DNA of 64,000 nucleotides from Bacteroidota bacterium. GTDB lineage: Bacteria > Bacteroidota > Bacteroidia > Chitinophagales > Chitinophagaceae. Each line of letters begins with the position of its first letter. Positions within the stretch are counted from its first letter, which is position 1. Both the position numbers and the translations under genes were made by a program. Shown here piece after piece: positions 15,288 to 25,251 of this stretch. Location: contig JAFDXE010000015.1 of assembly GCA_018268085.1 (NCBI GenBank), positions 33,260 through 97,259 on the forward strand, given 5' to 3'. Under the pieces are notes generated by a model. It was not told the origin of the DNA, made no database searches, and saw nothing but the letters and a program-made list of their open reading frames with translations.

Positions 15288-17342
15288 TTACAAAAACCAT
15301 AAATTCTTCTTTGCAAATTCCGGAAGGTCATCTCTTTCAAAATGGGGGAAGATTTCAGCCACCATTTCAGGGTAAATGGTTGTTACCGGAAGATTTTGCT
15401 GACTGATGCTTTTCCAATACATGCGGCTGAACTGATACACCTGGTCAATCAACTGGCCTATAATTCCCATTGTCAACTCTGCTGGTTTGGAAGACTTGAT
15501 ACTCAACTTCACAGGAAAATGATAGTCCTTTGCTGTAAGATATGCATCTTCTTTATACCGTACATTATTGAACAGCAGAAACTTATTGAACCCTATACTT
15601 AAAAATGTGCCGCTCACCGGCATTTTACCTGGGCTGTTCATATCAAAAGCAAGGAGTTCCCTACTTTCGGTCTTATTTATTGTAACTACAATAACCGGTA
15701 CATCGCCGTGGCCTAATTTGTCCAACATATCCAGAATTGGCTGCAGTTCTTTGGGGTCTGATATTTCCTTGTAGAAATGAATTATGACCCGGCTAACGGC
15801 CTTATGTTGTTCTATGAACTTTTCAACTGAGTCTTTTATAGAACCTGCCAGCATTTTGGTTTCGCTGCTGCGGTAGCAATTAAATCCTTCAAACTTTCCA
15901 TCGTTTCCAAAACAAAAGGCACTGCCCACAAACCTGTGCGGTGAATTGAAAGGCTTAAATGCGCCTACTCCAATTATTAATTCATTCTGGCGGCTGCGGG
16001 CCAAACGCCAGGGAATACCGCCCATTTTTGCCAACAGGGCAACATAGATGTTTGGCAAGAAATAGTAAAAGTCTGGCTTGTCGAGGTGTTCTTTGTAAAT
16101 AACCTGTGAAGTGATGCCTTTGTCCAGCAGGTGCTCTTTTATTTTATAGTAAGCATTGTGCTGTGGGTGTGTTTTATCATCCTTCCTGATCGGGCTGATG
16201 TAAATAGCGACATAGGTGCAATTGTCTTCTAACGAAAACTTATCGAGCTGTTCCTTTACTTCTTCAAAAATTGTTTCGTTATTGACAAAAGCTGTTTGTT
16301 TTGCTGCATCGAAACTAAATGGCTGGTTGATATAAGAAATCAAAGGTTCTGCGTCTTTTGGTTTTCCATTGATGGTTCCGTGCCATCCTTCCATCATAAA
16401 CTTGTACATGTTGCCTTTTACAAAATCAGCATCAGCTTTATTGTAAATAAAGAACAACTTTAAATGACCGTCGGTGTAAGCTTTAAGCGGTTTGTGCATT
16501 AATATGCCAAGCCCCGGATTTATGTGTGTACCGTTTTTAAATTGTAAAATGTTATTGCCCTTGCCAACAGTATATACTTTTTCTTCCGGTACAGTATAGA
16601 ACCCCCTGGAATCCAATTTTATTATTTTGTTGAATGTGGGAGTATTGAGATAGTGGTTGTAAAAACTTTCAAGCAAAGCCAAGTAAATAGGATAACGATT
16701 TACTTTCTTGAGTTCTTCATAAATATCATACTGCTTTTTCAGGTCGTAGTTTAATACAGGATATACATTTTCGGGCTGCTCTTTTAATTCCTCCGGCAGT
16801 GTATGCTCATAGTGCCAGATGGAATCATTACACAAAACCTTTGTATATATCCTGGTATCTAAATCCCGTATTTCTGAAACCGGTGTACGTAATACTTTGG
16901 AAATACCATTATAAGCAAGTGTTAACTGAAATTGTTTTGGAATGGCCCCGCTATACTCTGCGTCAAGAGTATATTTATTATACACTTTATAGAGTGGATC
17001 ATTTGCTGATTTATCTTCAAACCACACTTCTACATCCTGTGTGAAATTGGGAAACACCACCGAATCCTGCATTTGCCTGAAGTATTGCAATATCTGATAG
17101 CGGAAATAGTGCTTGGCGAATGAGATACATTGAAGCAGGTTGAGCTCTTTAACAATTGCCCCTTCTCTTTCTGGTAAAAAATCGGTGTAATAGAATTGTG
17201 CAGCCGGGTCTCTGTCGTCCGGGAGTGTTTCTAATAACTTGCTCCAATGAATGGGAGCCATACCCCTTTGTTTTTCAGGGTAAAATGCACAACTGAGTGT
17301 TGTTTTAATAGGTGTAAAGGGGATAAGGTTTAGCTGAATCAT
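15288..17342 (-). CDS. Prokaryotic Argonaute with degenerate PIWI active site
   Basis: The 684-residue protein has a MID domain (about 375-435, CTYVAIYISPIRKD) and a PIWI domain with LLAKMGGIPWRL (436-447). LIIGVGAF (455-462) has Gly460 where the first catalytic Asp of the DEDX set is expected. IIHFYKE (520-526) lacks the Asp of the usual IHRDG motif, and YPEMVAEI ends the fold. It is therefore predicted to bind a guide and target without slicing. The PIWI style (YQFSRMYWKS) resembles short pAgos, yet about 300 extra N-terminal residues are present and no APAZ partner is adjacent. It is the last gene of the 18 kb type I RM operon, 16 nt after a PD-(D/E)XK protein that could be its effector. 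Confidence 0.82.
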   Translation of the reverse strand: MIQLNLIPFTPIKTTLSCAFYPEKQRGMAPIHWSKLLETLPDDRDPAAQFYYTDFLPEREGAIVKELNLLQCISFAKHYFRYQILQYFRQMQDSVVFPNFTQDVEVWFEDKSANDPLYKVYNKYTLDAEYSGAIPKQFQLTLAYNGISKVLRTPVSEIRDLDTRIYTKVLCNDSIWHYEHTLPEELKEQPENVYPVLNYDLKKQYDIYEELKKVNRYPIYLALLESFYNHYLNTPTFNKIIKLDSRGFYTVPEEKVYTVGKGNNILQFKNGTHINPGLGILMHKPLKAYTDGHLKLFFIYNKADADFVKGNMYKFMMEGWHGTINGKPKDAEPLISYINQPFSFDAAKQTAFVNNETIFEEVKEQLDKFSLEDNCTYVAIYISPIRKDDKTHPQHNAYYKIKEHLLDKGITSQVIYKEHLDKPDFYYFLPNIYVALLAKMGGIPWRLARSRQNELIIGVGAFKPFNSPHRFVGSAFCFGNDGKFEGFNCYRSSETKMLAGSIKDSVEKFIEQHKAVSRVIIHFYKEISDPKELQPILDMLDKLGHGDVPVIVVTINKTESRELLAFDMNSPGKMPVSGTFLSIGFNKFLLFNNVRYKEDAYLTAKDYHFPVKLSIKSSKPAELTMGIIGQLIDQVYQFSRMYWKSISQQNLPVTTIYPEMVAEIFPHFERDDLPEFAKKNLWFL

Positions 17343-17358
17343 CTTAATTACCGGTTTA

Positions 17359-18273
17359 TTAGTTCATTCGTATAGCTTGTTTAATTAAGCTCATTATATA
17401 TTCCAGGTCTTTGTCTGTATCTACCTGAATTTGATAATCACCATTGCCCCAATGCCCTTTTTCCGAAACATCTTCAGCAATTTGTTTTGGGTCATCTAAT
17501 TTTCCCTTTTTTAAGTTGATCCAGATTTTGAGAGAGTTTTTCAGAATACATATATCCGTAAACACTTTGCTGTCTTTTCGGAAACCAATCTCCATTTTCT
17601 TTGGCTTTATTTCAATCTCATCTGCAAGTTGTAAAATACCCTGCCTGAATTTTTCATATAACTCCGCTATTAGTTCGGTTGTTTTTGACAAGTGCTCTTC
17701 TTCTGTGTACACTTTAATTTCTTCGGTTACCTTTTTCAGGGCTTCCTTATTCTGGGTTAATGGCTTGATACTTTCAGCCGCATTTGATTTCTTGATGGGA
17801 TTGATCATGATGGTATCATTCTCAAACTGCTTCACCTCCCATAATTCAATGGCAATGTCTTTGAAGTTTGTTGCCTGCACCTGGTTGTCGGTAAAATTGG
17901 TAGATACAAAAGCTACCCTTGTTTGGCTCCAATCCACATCCTCTCTTTTCAGGTTGCGTTTCAGACTTTCGTTGTACTCCACAATAAAATCCGCTTTGTT
18001 TTCCAACATCAGGCTCAGGTAGGTAAAACCCTGGTCCACCACACTGATATTCCTGTCCCGCTTGTATTCAACAATAATGAAGGCGGAAGCCTGTGTATCA
18101 TAAGCCAACGTATCTATACGCTTGTTTTTGATGGTAAACTCACTCTTCACCAATTCCAAGCCCATAATATCATACAGATTGGCTTCAAACACTTTCTGTA
18201 TGTCTTTTTCCAATTTGAAGGGCTTTTCTTTTACCTCCTTGAGTTTGCCGGTGTGATTTATGTATAGAGCCAT
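17359..18273 (-). CDS. PD-(D/E)XK nuclease-like protein with DUF5655-type C-terminus
   Basis: In this 304-residue protein the N-terminal half has the nuclease signature: E30, D54 in NKRIDTLAY and E69-Y-K71 in IIVEYKRD. The C-terminal 100 residues (KKMEIGFRKDSKVFTDICIL, then IWINLKKGKLDDPKQIA) match the DUF5655 pattern, often encoded with type I restriction systems. It lies 20 nt after the metallopeptidase gene and 16 nt before the Argonaute gene. Two readings are possible: an accessory nuclease of the RM system, or the effector of a catalytically dead Argonaute, as described for pAgo-associated nucleases. The operon position fits both. Confidence 0.78.
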   Translation of the reverse strand: MALYINHTGKLKEVKEKPFKLEKDIQKVFEANLYDIMGLELVKSEFTIKNKRIDTLAYDTQASAFIIVEYKRDRNISVVDQGFTYLSLMLENKADFIVEYNESLKRNLKREDVDWSQTRVAFVSTNFTDNQVQATNFKDIAIELWEVKQFENDTIMINPIKKSNAAESIKPLTQNKEALKKVTEEIKVYTEEEHLSKTTELIAELYEKFRQGILQLADEIEIKPKKMEIGFRKDSKVFTDICILKNSLKIWINLKKGKLDDPKQIAEDVSEKGHWGNGDYQIQVDTDKDLEYIMSLIKQAIRMN

Positions 18274-18293
18274 AATGTTATCTTTTTGATGTT

Positions 18294-18950
18294 TTATAAA
18301 CTGTTTCCGTATTTATCCAACCAATTGATTGCGTCTTTATAATCGGGATAATAGGATTTCAACATTGTCCAAAACTTATGTGTATGGTTCATTACAACCG
18401 TATGCAGCAATTCATGAACAATCAGGTAATCAATCACAAACAAAGGGGCTTTAATCAATCTCCAATTGAGTGAGATGTTCTTTTCCTTTGAGCAATTGCC
18501 CCATTTTTTTCGTTGATTGCGAATAAACAATTTGTTGTAATCAAACTTCAGCTTAGAAGCTAACTCCTCTGTTCTTTTGGTAAGATGTTTTCTTGCTATA
18601 TCAGTTAGCCACTGCTGCTGTACCGCCTTATCCAAAAGGTTTCTTTTTGCCCTTATTGTTCTATGCTCATGGTCAACAATTACCTTATGCTCATAGGTTG
18701 AATCATAAAAATAGGTGTACCTGTTTCCATACAATAGTATCTGATTGCGTTGCAGGTTTATACGTGACATGCCTTTAAAGAATTTCAAATTCCGGTCAAT
18801 CCAGCGTTGCTTTTTCTTTAGTAAGGCATTTACATCTTCCTGTGTAAATACTTGAGGAATAATCACACGAATGCAGCCGTCTTCACTTACCCGCAAACGG
18901 GCATGTTTCACGTCTCTTTGAATCAATATGTAATTATCCGGCAGTTGCAT
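18294..18950 (-). CDS. YgjP/DUF45-type zinc metallopeptidase
   Basis: The 218-residue protein has the metal-binding motif HELLHTVVMNHTHKFW (two His of HExxH plus a third His), the mark of YgjP-like (DUF45, M48-related) peptidases. KKWGNCSKEKNISLNW, just before it, is also typical of the family. The ATG overlaps the hsdR stop by one base (TGATG), showing tight coupling. Such peptidase genes are frequent in type I RM operons. The substrate is unknown. Confidence 0.88.
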   Translation of the reverse strand: MQLPDNYILIQRDVKHARLRVSEDGCIRVIIPQVFTQEDVNALLKKKQRWIDRNLKFFKGMSRINLQRNQILLYGNRYTYFYDSTYEHKVIVDHEHRTIRAKRNLLDKAVQQQWLTDIARKHLTKRTEELASKLKFDYNKLFIRNQRKKWGNCSKEKNISLNWRLIKAPLFVIDYLIVHELLHTVVMNHTHKFWTMLKSYYPDYKDAINWLDKYGNSL

Positions 18951-21900
18951 CAGTTTAAGCTATAATTTACCAAAATGGCTTTCATTATTCTGTCCATCAA
19001 TTCTTCGTGCTCATCCAGCCTCAATTCTTCATACTTTGGATTTGCCGCTAACAGTTCAATATCTGTTTGAAGGCGTTCATACTCCCTGGGAACATCTTGC
19101 CAACCGATGTATATTTTCTTCTTGATTACACTATCAAAAGCACTTAAAGAAAAATCCCGTGATAATTCTTCATTGAAATCGGCTTGAGAAACATTCTTTA
19201 TCAATGTGAATATTTCAAAAGTACCCTTATCAGGAAAACCCATACGTTGCGGCAGTGAGGCAACTTCATCCAGTTCAGCATATAGGTCGCCTAACTGATT
19301 CAGAATTTCTTCAATGGCGAGACTCTGCTCTTGCTTCTGTTTAATAAGCTCATCCAAACGATTCTGGAACTCTACATAAACCGCTGAGTTCACCTCATTT
19401 TGCCTGATTACCGTTTCAATATCTCTTATGATTTTCTCTGCCTTGTCGGATGGATTCAATTTGGTTTCTTTGAGCTTGCTCAAATAATCTGAATCAATCT
19501 TAATCTCAGGTAAATGCCCTTTGAAGTTTATGAGCCTGGCTGTTTCCTGAATCAGTTTTCGTGTCTTGGCTGCATAGATTTCTGCATCAAAATCTACCCG
19601 CTTAAACTCTTCAAGGTATATCTCGTAAATCTCATTCAGCCACAAATACTGCTCCTTGTGTTCCCTGAGTTTCGGATGCGGAGAAATTGATTCCCACAAC
19701 TGCACTACCTCTCTAAATGAATTTTCAAACTTGCCATGATCCATTTCAGTCAACTTCCTTACAATGTTCATCGCACATTCATAACTATCTTCCAGTTGTA
19801 TATCTTCAAAGGGCTTAAATGCTTCATCTAATACTTTTGGAAATGTAGCAACCAAGCTTTCTACATCTTCAAATTCGCCAATATCTTCCGGGTCATAGTT
19901 TAATGCATCCTTGTAATTCTGGAATACACCCACATAATCAACTATACGACCAAACTCCTTTGACAATTTGGATACTTTATCATCATAGGGCCTGTTGGTT
20001 CGGGCAACGGCTTGCAAAAGATTGTGGTCACGAATAGGGCTATCGAGATACATGGTTTGCTCAATAGGGGCATCAAAACCTGTGAGCAGCATGTTACAGA
20101 CAATAAATATTTTAAGGTTGTTCCCTAATTTTTGTTCTTCCTCGGTTATCCTGCGTTTGAACTGGCGTATCAGCTTTTTCCGTTCTGCATCTTCTTTATA
20201 ATGGTCTTTGAACAGTTCATATTTCTCACCCTCATCATAAGCACCCGTTGAAAAAATGATGGAGATTTCTGAACGGTCGAAATATTTGAGTAGCTCGTTG
20301 TAATACAATACGCAGGCTTCTTTATCACAAGCCACTACCTGGGCTTTGTAACCCTGCGGTTCAACTACATTTCTGTAATCCTCGGCAATATCTTTTGCCA
20401 GCGTTTCAATTCTTTCGGGATGTTTCAAAAACACCTTCCATGCCTGAACCCTTTTCTCTACCAACCGCTTTTCGTCTTCATCCAATTCAGCAGTAATTTC
20501 ATCATAGCCCTGCTTCAGCTTTTCTTTATCTAAAAACCACTCTTGCGGACCAAAAGTGTAGCGTATGGGTTTGGTTGCCCCATCATCTATGGCATCCTGA
20601 ATGCTATACCTGTCCAGGTAATATTCATGCTCGCCTTTTTGCCGCACAATACCGAACTCCTGATGTGTCTTTGGGATGGGTGTGCCTGTAAAGGCGAAAC
20701 GCTTTGCATTGGGTAAAACCGCCTGTAGTTCCATTTGAAAATCGCCATACTGGGTGCGGTGGGCTTCATCAATTAAAATGATGACATTATCTCGCAGATC
20801 CTGCCGGTTGCCTAACTCCCTGAACTTTTGAATGGTGGTAATAAACACCCCTGCCGGAGCTTTGTCGATAATATATTTCAGGTCACCGATATTGTTGACT
20901 GCTCTTGCATTGGGAAACTCGCAATCGTCAAACGTGCCACCAATCTGCTCTCTCAAATCCTTTCTGTCCACCACGATGTAAACAGTAGGGTCTTTTAATT
21001 CTTTGCTCTGCCTGAGCTTAAAGGCAGTATAAAGCATGGTCAAACTCTTGCCTGAACCTTGCGTATGCCATATTACGCCTTGCTTTAAATCGGAATTGAT
21101 TACCCTGTCGGCAATCTTGTTCGCTGCTCTCAACTGCTGATAGCGGGCTACCTTTTTTATAATCTTCCCTTCGGTTCTCTCAAACACCATAAAGTGTTTC
21201 AGAATATCCAAGACCCTTGCAGGTTGCAGTAGCCCAATGATGCCCAACTTCATTCTTTCCAATACCTCACCATTTGGCAAACGGGCAACATCAAAGTGCC
21301 AATAAGCATCTTCAGGGTCTTTGTAAACCAAACACAGGTCATTTTCCGGGTCTAAAATTGGATTGGGCTGTGCTGTATCTATCAGATTACTTTTCCATTC
21401 ATTGAAATAAGAAGAAGATGCTCCCGGAATACCATACTTAGCAATACGACCGTTGCAAGCCACGCCAAAAGCATGGCACATATACAATTTATCTGCCCGC
21501 TGGTCGTAGGTAGAAAACTGAGCTACTCCTTCCAACCAGTTTGTACCTTTTCTTGCTCTTTGCTTTGCTTCAATAGGAACCAACGGAATACCATTTACCA
21601 GCAATACAATATCAGTCTTAACCATTTTATATCCCTGCACCCAATACTGATTGGTTACTATGAAATCATTCTTCCAGATGTTTTCAAAATCAATGAAATG
21701 AATATCTATATCATCGCCATCAACTGAAATGGTAACATGAGAAGCCAGCTTGTCTAAAAAAGATTCGTTGCCTAAGATGGGTATCGGGTTATTCAGGTTT
21801 TGAAGCAATTGCTCGACAGCTAATTTTGCGACATCCTTACTGACGTTGTTGATTTCTGCGGTTTTATCAATGAGAATTGACTCCAATACCGGATTGGAAA

Positions 21901-22012
21901 ATGGGCGGTTATACACTTTCAACTCATCGTTGCTTTTGAAAGTCCAGCCCATTTTACTGAGCCATTCGGTAACAGGTTTTTCAACACCTTTTAATTCTGA
22001 TAGCTTGACCAT
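18950..22012 (-). CDS. hsdR: Type I restriction enzyme, R (motor/nuclease) subunit
   Basis: The 1020-residue protein has an N-terminal PD-ExK nuclease site: D134 and E148-A-K150 in VPIEAKQRARKG. The SF2 translocase follows with Walker A TQGSGKS (317-323), DEAH (415-418), FTGTPI and a late motif around AVARTNRPYDD. The C-terminal 250 residues are helical and would contact the methylase core. The length is normal for the family and no active-site residue is missing. It is separated from hsdM and hsdS by three inserted genes and lies 5 nt after the Hsp90-like ATPase gene. Confidence 0.95.
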   Translation of the reverse strand: MVKLSELKGVEKPVTEWLSKMGWTFKSNDELKVYNRPFSNPVLESILIDKTAEINNVSKDVAKLAVEQLLQNLNNPIPILGNESFLDKLASHVTISVDGDDIDIHFIDFENIWKNDFIVTNQYWVQGYKMVKTDIVLLVNGIPLVPIEAKQRARKGTNWLEGVAQFSTYDQRADKLYMCHAFGVACNGRIAKYGIPGASSSYFNEWKSNLIDTAQPNPILDPENDLCLVYKDPEDAYWHFDVARLPNGEVLERMKLGIIGLLQPARVLDILKHFMVFERTEGKIIKKVARYQQLRAANKIADRVINSDLKQGVIWHTQGSGKSLTMLYTAFKLRQSKELKDPTVYIVVDRKDLREQIGGTFDDCEFPNARAVNNIGDLKYIIDKAPAGVFITTIQKFRELGNRQDLRDNVIILIDEAHRTQYGDFQMELQAVLPNAKRFAFTGTPIPKTHQEFGIVRQKGEHEYYLDRYSIQDAIDDGATKPIRYTFGPQEWFLDKEKLKQGYDEITAELDEDEKRLVEKRVQAWKVFLKHPERIETLAKDIAEDYRNVVEPQGYKAQVVACDKEACVLYYNELLKYFDRSEISIIFSTGAYDEGEKYELFKDHYKEDAERKKLIRQFKRRITEEEQKLGNNLKIFIVCNMLLTGFDAPIEQTMYLDSPIRDHNLLQAVARTNRPYDDKVSKLSKEFGRIVDYVGVFQNYKDALNYDPEDIGEFEDVESLVATFPKVLDEAFKPFEDIQLEDSYECAMNIVRKLTEMDHGKFENSFREVVQLWESISPHPKLREHKEQYLWLNEIYEIYLEEFKRVDFDAEIYAAKTRKLIQETARLINFKGHLPEIKIDSDYLSKLKETKLNPSDKAEKIIRDIETVIRQNEVNSAVYVEFQNRLDELIKQKQEQSLAIEEILNQLGDLYAELDEVASLPQRMGFPDKGTFEIFTLIKNVSQADFNEELSRDFSLSAFDSVIKKKIYIGWQDVPREYERLQTDIELLAANPKYEELRLDEHEELMDRIMKAILVNYSLN

Positions 22013-22017
22013 ATAAT

Positions 22018-25000
22018 TTATAATTCAAGATTTACTGGATGTGCCCTCAATTCACCATCTTTCCATTTCTTCACAGGATTTTTAATTGGTGTTACTTTAG
22101 GCTTTTCTCCTAATACGTCTTTAATAATGTAAAAGAAATATTTATTGCCTTGTCCTTCTTTGAATACTTTTTGAGCCAGTGACCATTGATAACCATTTAC
22201 CGGAAATAAATCTTTATCAGTAAGTTTTGTACTCTTTACTTCAATATACTCATGAATCTGCTCCTCATTCTTAATGATTATATCGCAACCAATTCCTTTC
22301 TTTCCCTCTTTATTTAAAAGCGTTATCGTGAACTTATGACCTTCTTTATCCTGAAAAACCATTTCGTTTTCGTTCTCACTTATCAGAGTAGCTTTTTGTT
22401 TCCATTTTTTCTTTAGAAACCCCAGAGCTATAATTTCACCTCTTGCACCTAATTCATTTCTCATTTCCTGACTCATTCCTTTAACGCCCTTTCCTCCCTT
22501 CTTTTTTTCATCATTTTCATTACCCGAACTATCGCCATCCGAATCATCCCCTATTTCAGTTGCTTCAACGCCTGAGTCGTCAAAACCTTCAAATGGTTCT
22601 TCTTCCACATCCACTGTTTCTACTCCAGGGGCTTCTTCTATCTCTTGTTTTTCCTTTTCTCTATTCGCATCCGCCATAAGTTGGTTTAAAGCAGCAATCA
22701 GATCTATTCCTTTCTCAGTACATAGCTTTATAGCTTCTTCAAATTGGTTAAATTGATCCCGCCTATCGGCAGGCATCTGCTCTATAAGCTGGTGTTCTGC
22801 TTCGGTTTTGAATTTTAATTGATCAATTAAAATCCGGGCTTCATCGGATTGGGTATCATATTCAGTAGAAAGTTGGGCAAGCAATATATTACCTGGCTTA
22901 TGTGGCTCGGTTGAGTCTTCTTTTGTAAAAAGCCAGTCTGTTTCTTTCAAACTCCTAAGTAAGTAACTTTCAAAGGTTGTACTTCTATCATAATTTCTAA
23001 ACCATTTGTATTTGCCACGGAAAAGGTTGTTATCATTTTTAATACAGGTCGTTATAATATTCCAAATCAGTACTGAATCTTCTTGTGAAAGGGTTTCCTG
23101 TGATAAAATATCATCAAGACCTTCCAATTTATAATCTGTGACTGTTTGGGGTTGATACCAGGTTACTTCTTCGCTTCTATGGGTAGAATTTAATCGCAAT
23201 TGACGTTTCTTCTCCTCACTAAACCCGGGATCAAACTCTATTTTCCAGGCATAATCTTTTACATCGCATTTTTTTAAGAAATCAATAAACTTCTCCTGAG
23301 AAAGCTGGCTATAGACATCCGTATTCAAAAAGTAAATATTGTCAGAGAACCGAAAATACTGTCTCAAAGGTGGGCTGGGCAAATAAACATACTGATAGTT
23401 TTGATATGAAAATTCTGAGGTTTTTGCATTAACTGCCTGGATAAATTTTACATCGGTATCGTTAAACAGTTTAACCAGCTCACCTTTGATTATATCGTTT
23501 GCTTTTTCATATACTTCAAGCACCAGACTAATGTGTTCCAGATGCTCTTTTAATTCAGGGTATTTAGATTCATTCTTGTAAAGTGGTACAATATGATGTT
23601 TTATTTTATCAAATAAGTTAGGCTCCTTTAAGCCCAGTTTGTTTTTAATAAATTCTAACGATGCTTTACTTTGTATTACATTCTGATTAATTGTAGCATA
23701 GCCCAACTGTTGATTAGCCAGTGGCAGATATACCTGTGGGTTCCCTTCTGTATCAAAAGGATTCATATGTTTGCCATTGGTAATCCTGATGATTGGCTTC
23801 TTCCTTAATGGGCCTTCCTCCTTTCCTTTTCCGCTCCGCCAAAGCGACTCCTGCCGGCCATTCAAAAACTCATAGAACCTTCTTATCCAATTGTCATCCT
23901 TCAAACTTAGAAACTGCTCTGTAATTTTTTTTGCAAAATCTTCCGGGGCATATTCTTTAATATTCAATTCCTCTTTTAAATAATCTAACAGCTCGGGGGT
24001 TCTATCCACTGTAATTTTTGTGTCCATCCAGTATTTCCTGCCAAACAGCATCTGCATATCATCAACCTTTGAAATTACTGATGTAAGTTCCTTACCACGA
24101 ACGATTGCCAGATCATTTGCAGCCTGGTACTGGTTTTTGAACATTGATGGCAGGTATTTCTTTCCAGTGTTAAATTCATCTCTAACCGCAGAAAAGAACC
24201 TCTGATAAACTATTTTGGAAGGGTCAATATTTCTCTTGATGGGGAGCTGATTCAAAAAATTGATTGTCATTTTCTTTGAATCTCTAAAGTACTCAAGCAC
24301 AGATACCATTAATTCACACAGTTCATCTATTAGCTGTTGATTGATACTGAGGTTAAAATCTATATTGTCTCTTGCAGGTGTAGTGGAAAACGGTGCTTGC
24401 AATAAGAAATTCAAAAATGTCTCGTACCCTGTCTCAAAAAATGCAAAAAGATTACTGCTGTTTGCTTTTACAATTTCTTCTTCATTTCCGTTCATCTCCT
24501 TCTTAAATGCTATTGCAATCTTTGGCTTATTTTTTAGCTTGGAAAACAGATTGTTTTGGACATCTCTTTTAAAGATATAGTAGTCATATTTTTCTTTCCC
24601 AACACTTATTGAAGTATTAAAAGCAATCGGGCTTTTTTGGATGCTTTTTTGTTGCTTTTTATATTCCCGTTTTTCTTCCCCCCATTGCAGTGAAATGGAT
24701 TGCAGGTTTGTAAGGAAAAGAAGATTATAAATTTCAAAATTTTCAAACTTGGTTTTTATCAATTCGTAAGTTTCTTCCGGAGTTACTTTTTTGCTGTTAA
24801 ATTGTAACGTAATTTTTGTTTCCTCAAAATTTTGATTCTCCTTAAAATTTGATGGGAGAACAAAATTGATAATCTCAAATTCATACTTACCTGACTGAAT
24901 CTTTGGGGATTCGGTCACTGCATAAACAGACTTAAAGCCAATGCCGAATTTGCCTATTTTTTCAAGGTCTCTCTTTTTGTCATTTTGAATATTACTGATG

Positions 25001-25251
25001 CCTGATATCGCTTCAATATCCTCTGGTGAAAACGGGATGCCATTATGGGAGATAATCAACTTGTCATGAAATAATTCAAATTTTATCTTGGTCGCCCTGG
25101 CGTCTTCTGCATTTTGCAGAATTTCATATACGAAGTGTGAAGCATCGGAGTACAGGCCCACTAATACAGTAGTCAGATCAAAACCGTTCTTGATCTGTGC
25201 ATCCACAAACTCTTTCCTGTTTTTTATTAATTCTTCAATGTTCATACTCAT
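22018..25251 (-). CDS. Sacsin/Hsp90-like ATPase with C-terminal DUF3883
   Basis: I choose the Met of MSMNIEELIKNRK as start because it gives an ATGA overlap with the helicase stop; the protein is then 1077 residues. The N-terminal 200 residues hold a GHKL ATP site: EILQNAEDA (N-box), SHNGIPF (G1) and IGKFGIGFKSVY (G2). A long middle region follows, then an acidic low-complexity linker (EEAPGVETVDVEEEPFEGFD and the Asp/Ser-rich part after it). The C-terminal DUF3883 has nuclease-like residues GCDIII and YIEVKST. Such proteins are common in defence islands. Coupling to a UvrD-type helicase-nuclease suggests they act as a pair. Confidence 0.85.
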   Translation of the reverse strand: MSMNIEELIKNRKEFVDAQIKNGFDLTTVLVGLYSDASHFVYEILQNAEDARATKIKFELFHDKLIISHNGIPFSPEDIEAISGISNIQNDKKRDLEKIGKFGIGFKSVYAVTESPKIQSGKYEFEIINFVLPSNFKENQNFEETKITLQFNSKKVTPEETYELIKTKFENFEIYNLLFLTNLQSISLQWGEEKREYKKQQKSIQKSPIAFNTSISVGKEKYDYYIFKRDVQNNLFSKLKNKPKIAIAFKKEMNGNEEEIVKANSSNLFAFFETGYETFLNFLLQAPFSTTPARDNIDFNLSINQQLIDELCELMVSVLEYFRDSKKMTINFLNQLPIKRNIDPSKIVYQRFFSAVRDEFNTGKKYLPSMFKNQYQAANDLAIVRGKELTSVISKVDDMQMLFGRKYWMDTKITVDRTPELLDYLKEELNIKEYAPEDFAKKITEQFLSLKDDNWIRRFYEFLNGRQESLWRSGKGKEEGPLRKKPIIRITNGKHMNPFDTEGNPQVYLPLANQQLGYATINQNVIQSKASLEFIKNKLGLKEPNLFDKIKHHIVPLYKNESKYPELKEHLEHISLVLEVYEKANDIIKGELVKLFNDTDVKFIQAVNAKTSEFSYQNYQYVYLPSPPLRQYFRFSDNIYFLNTDVYSQLSQEKFIDFLKKCDVKDYAWKIEFDPGFSEEKKRQLRLNSTHRSEEVTWYQPQTVTDYKLEGLDDILSQETLSQEDSVLIWNIITTCIKNDNNLFRGKYKWFRNYDRSTTFESYLLRSLKETDWLFTKEDSTEPHKPGNILLAQLSTEYDTQSDEARILIDQLKFKTEAEHQLIEQMPADRRDQFNQFEEAIKLCTEKGIDLIAALNQLMADANREKEKQEIEEAPGVETVDVEEEPFEGFDDSGVEATEIGDDSDGDSSGNENDEKKKGGKGVKGMSQEMRNELGARGEIIALGFLKKKWKQKATLISENENEMVFQDKEGHKFTITLLNKEGKKGIGCDIIIKNEEQIHEYIEVKSTKLTDKDLFPVNGYQWSLAQKVFKEGQGNKYFFYIIKDVLGEKPKVTPIKNPVKKWKDGELRAHPVNLEL

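Noticed and set aside
17359..18273. Calling the PD-(D/E)XK protein a proven Argonaute effector
   Set aside because: DUF5655-type proteins are also ordinary companions of type I RM systems, so the assignment stays open.
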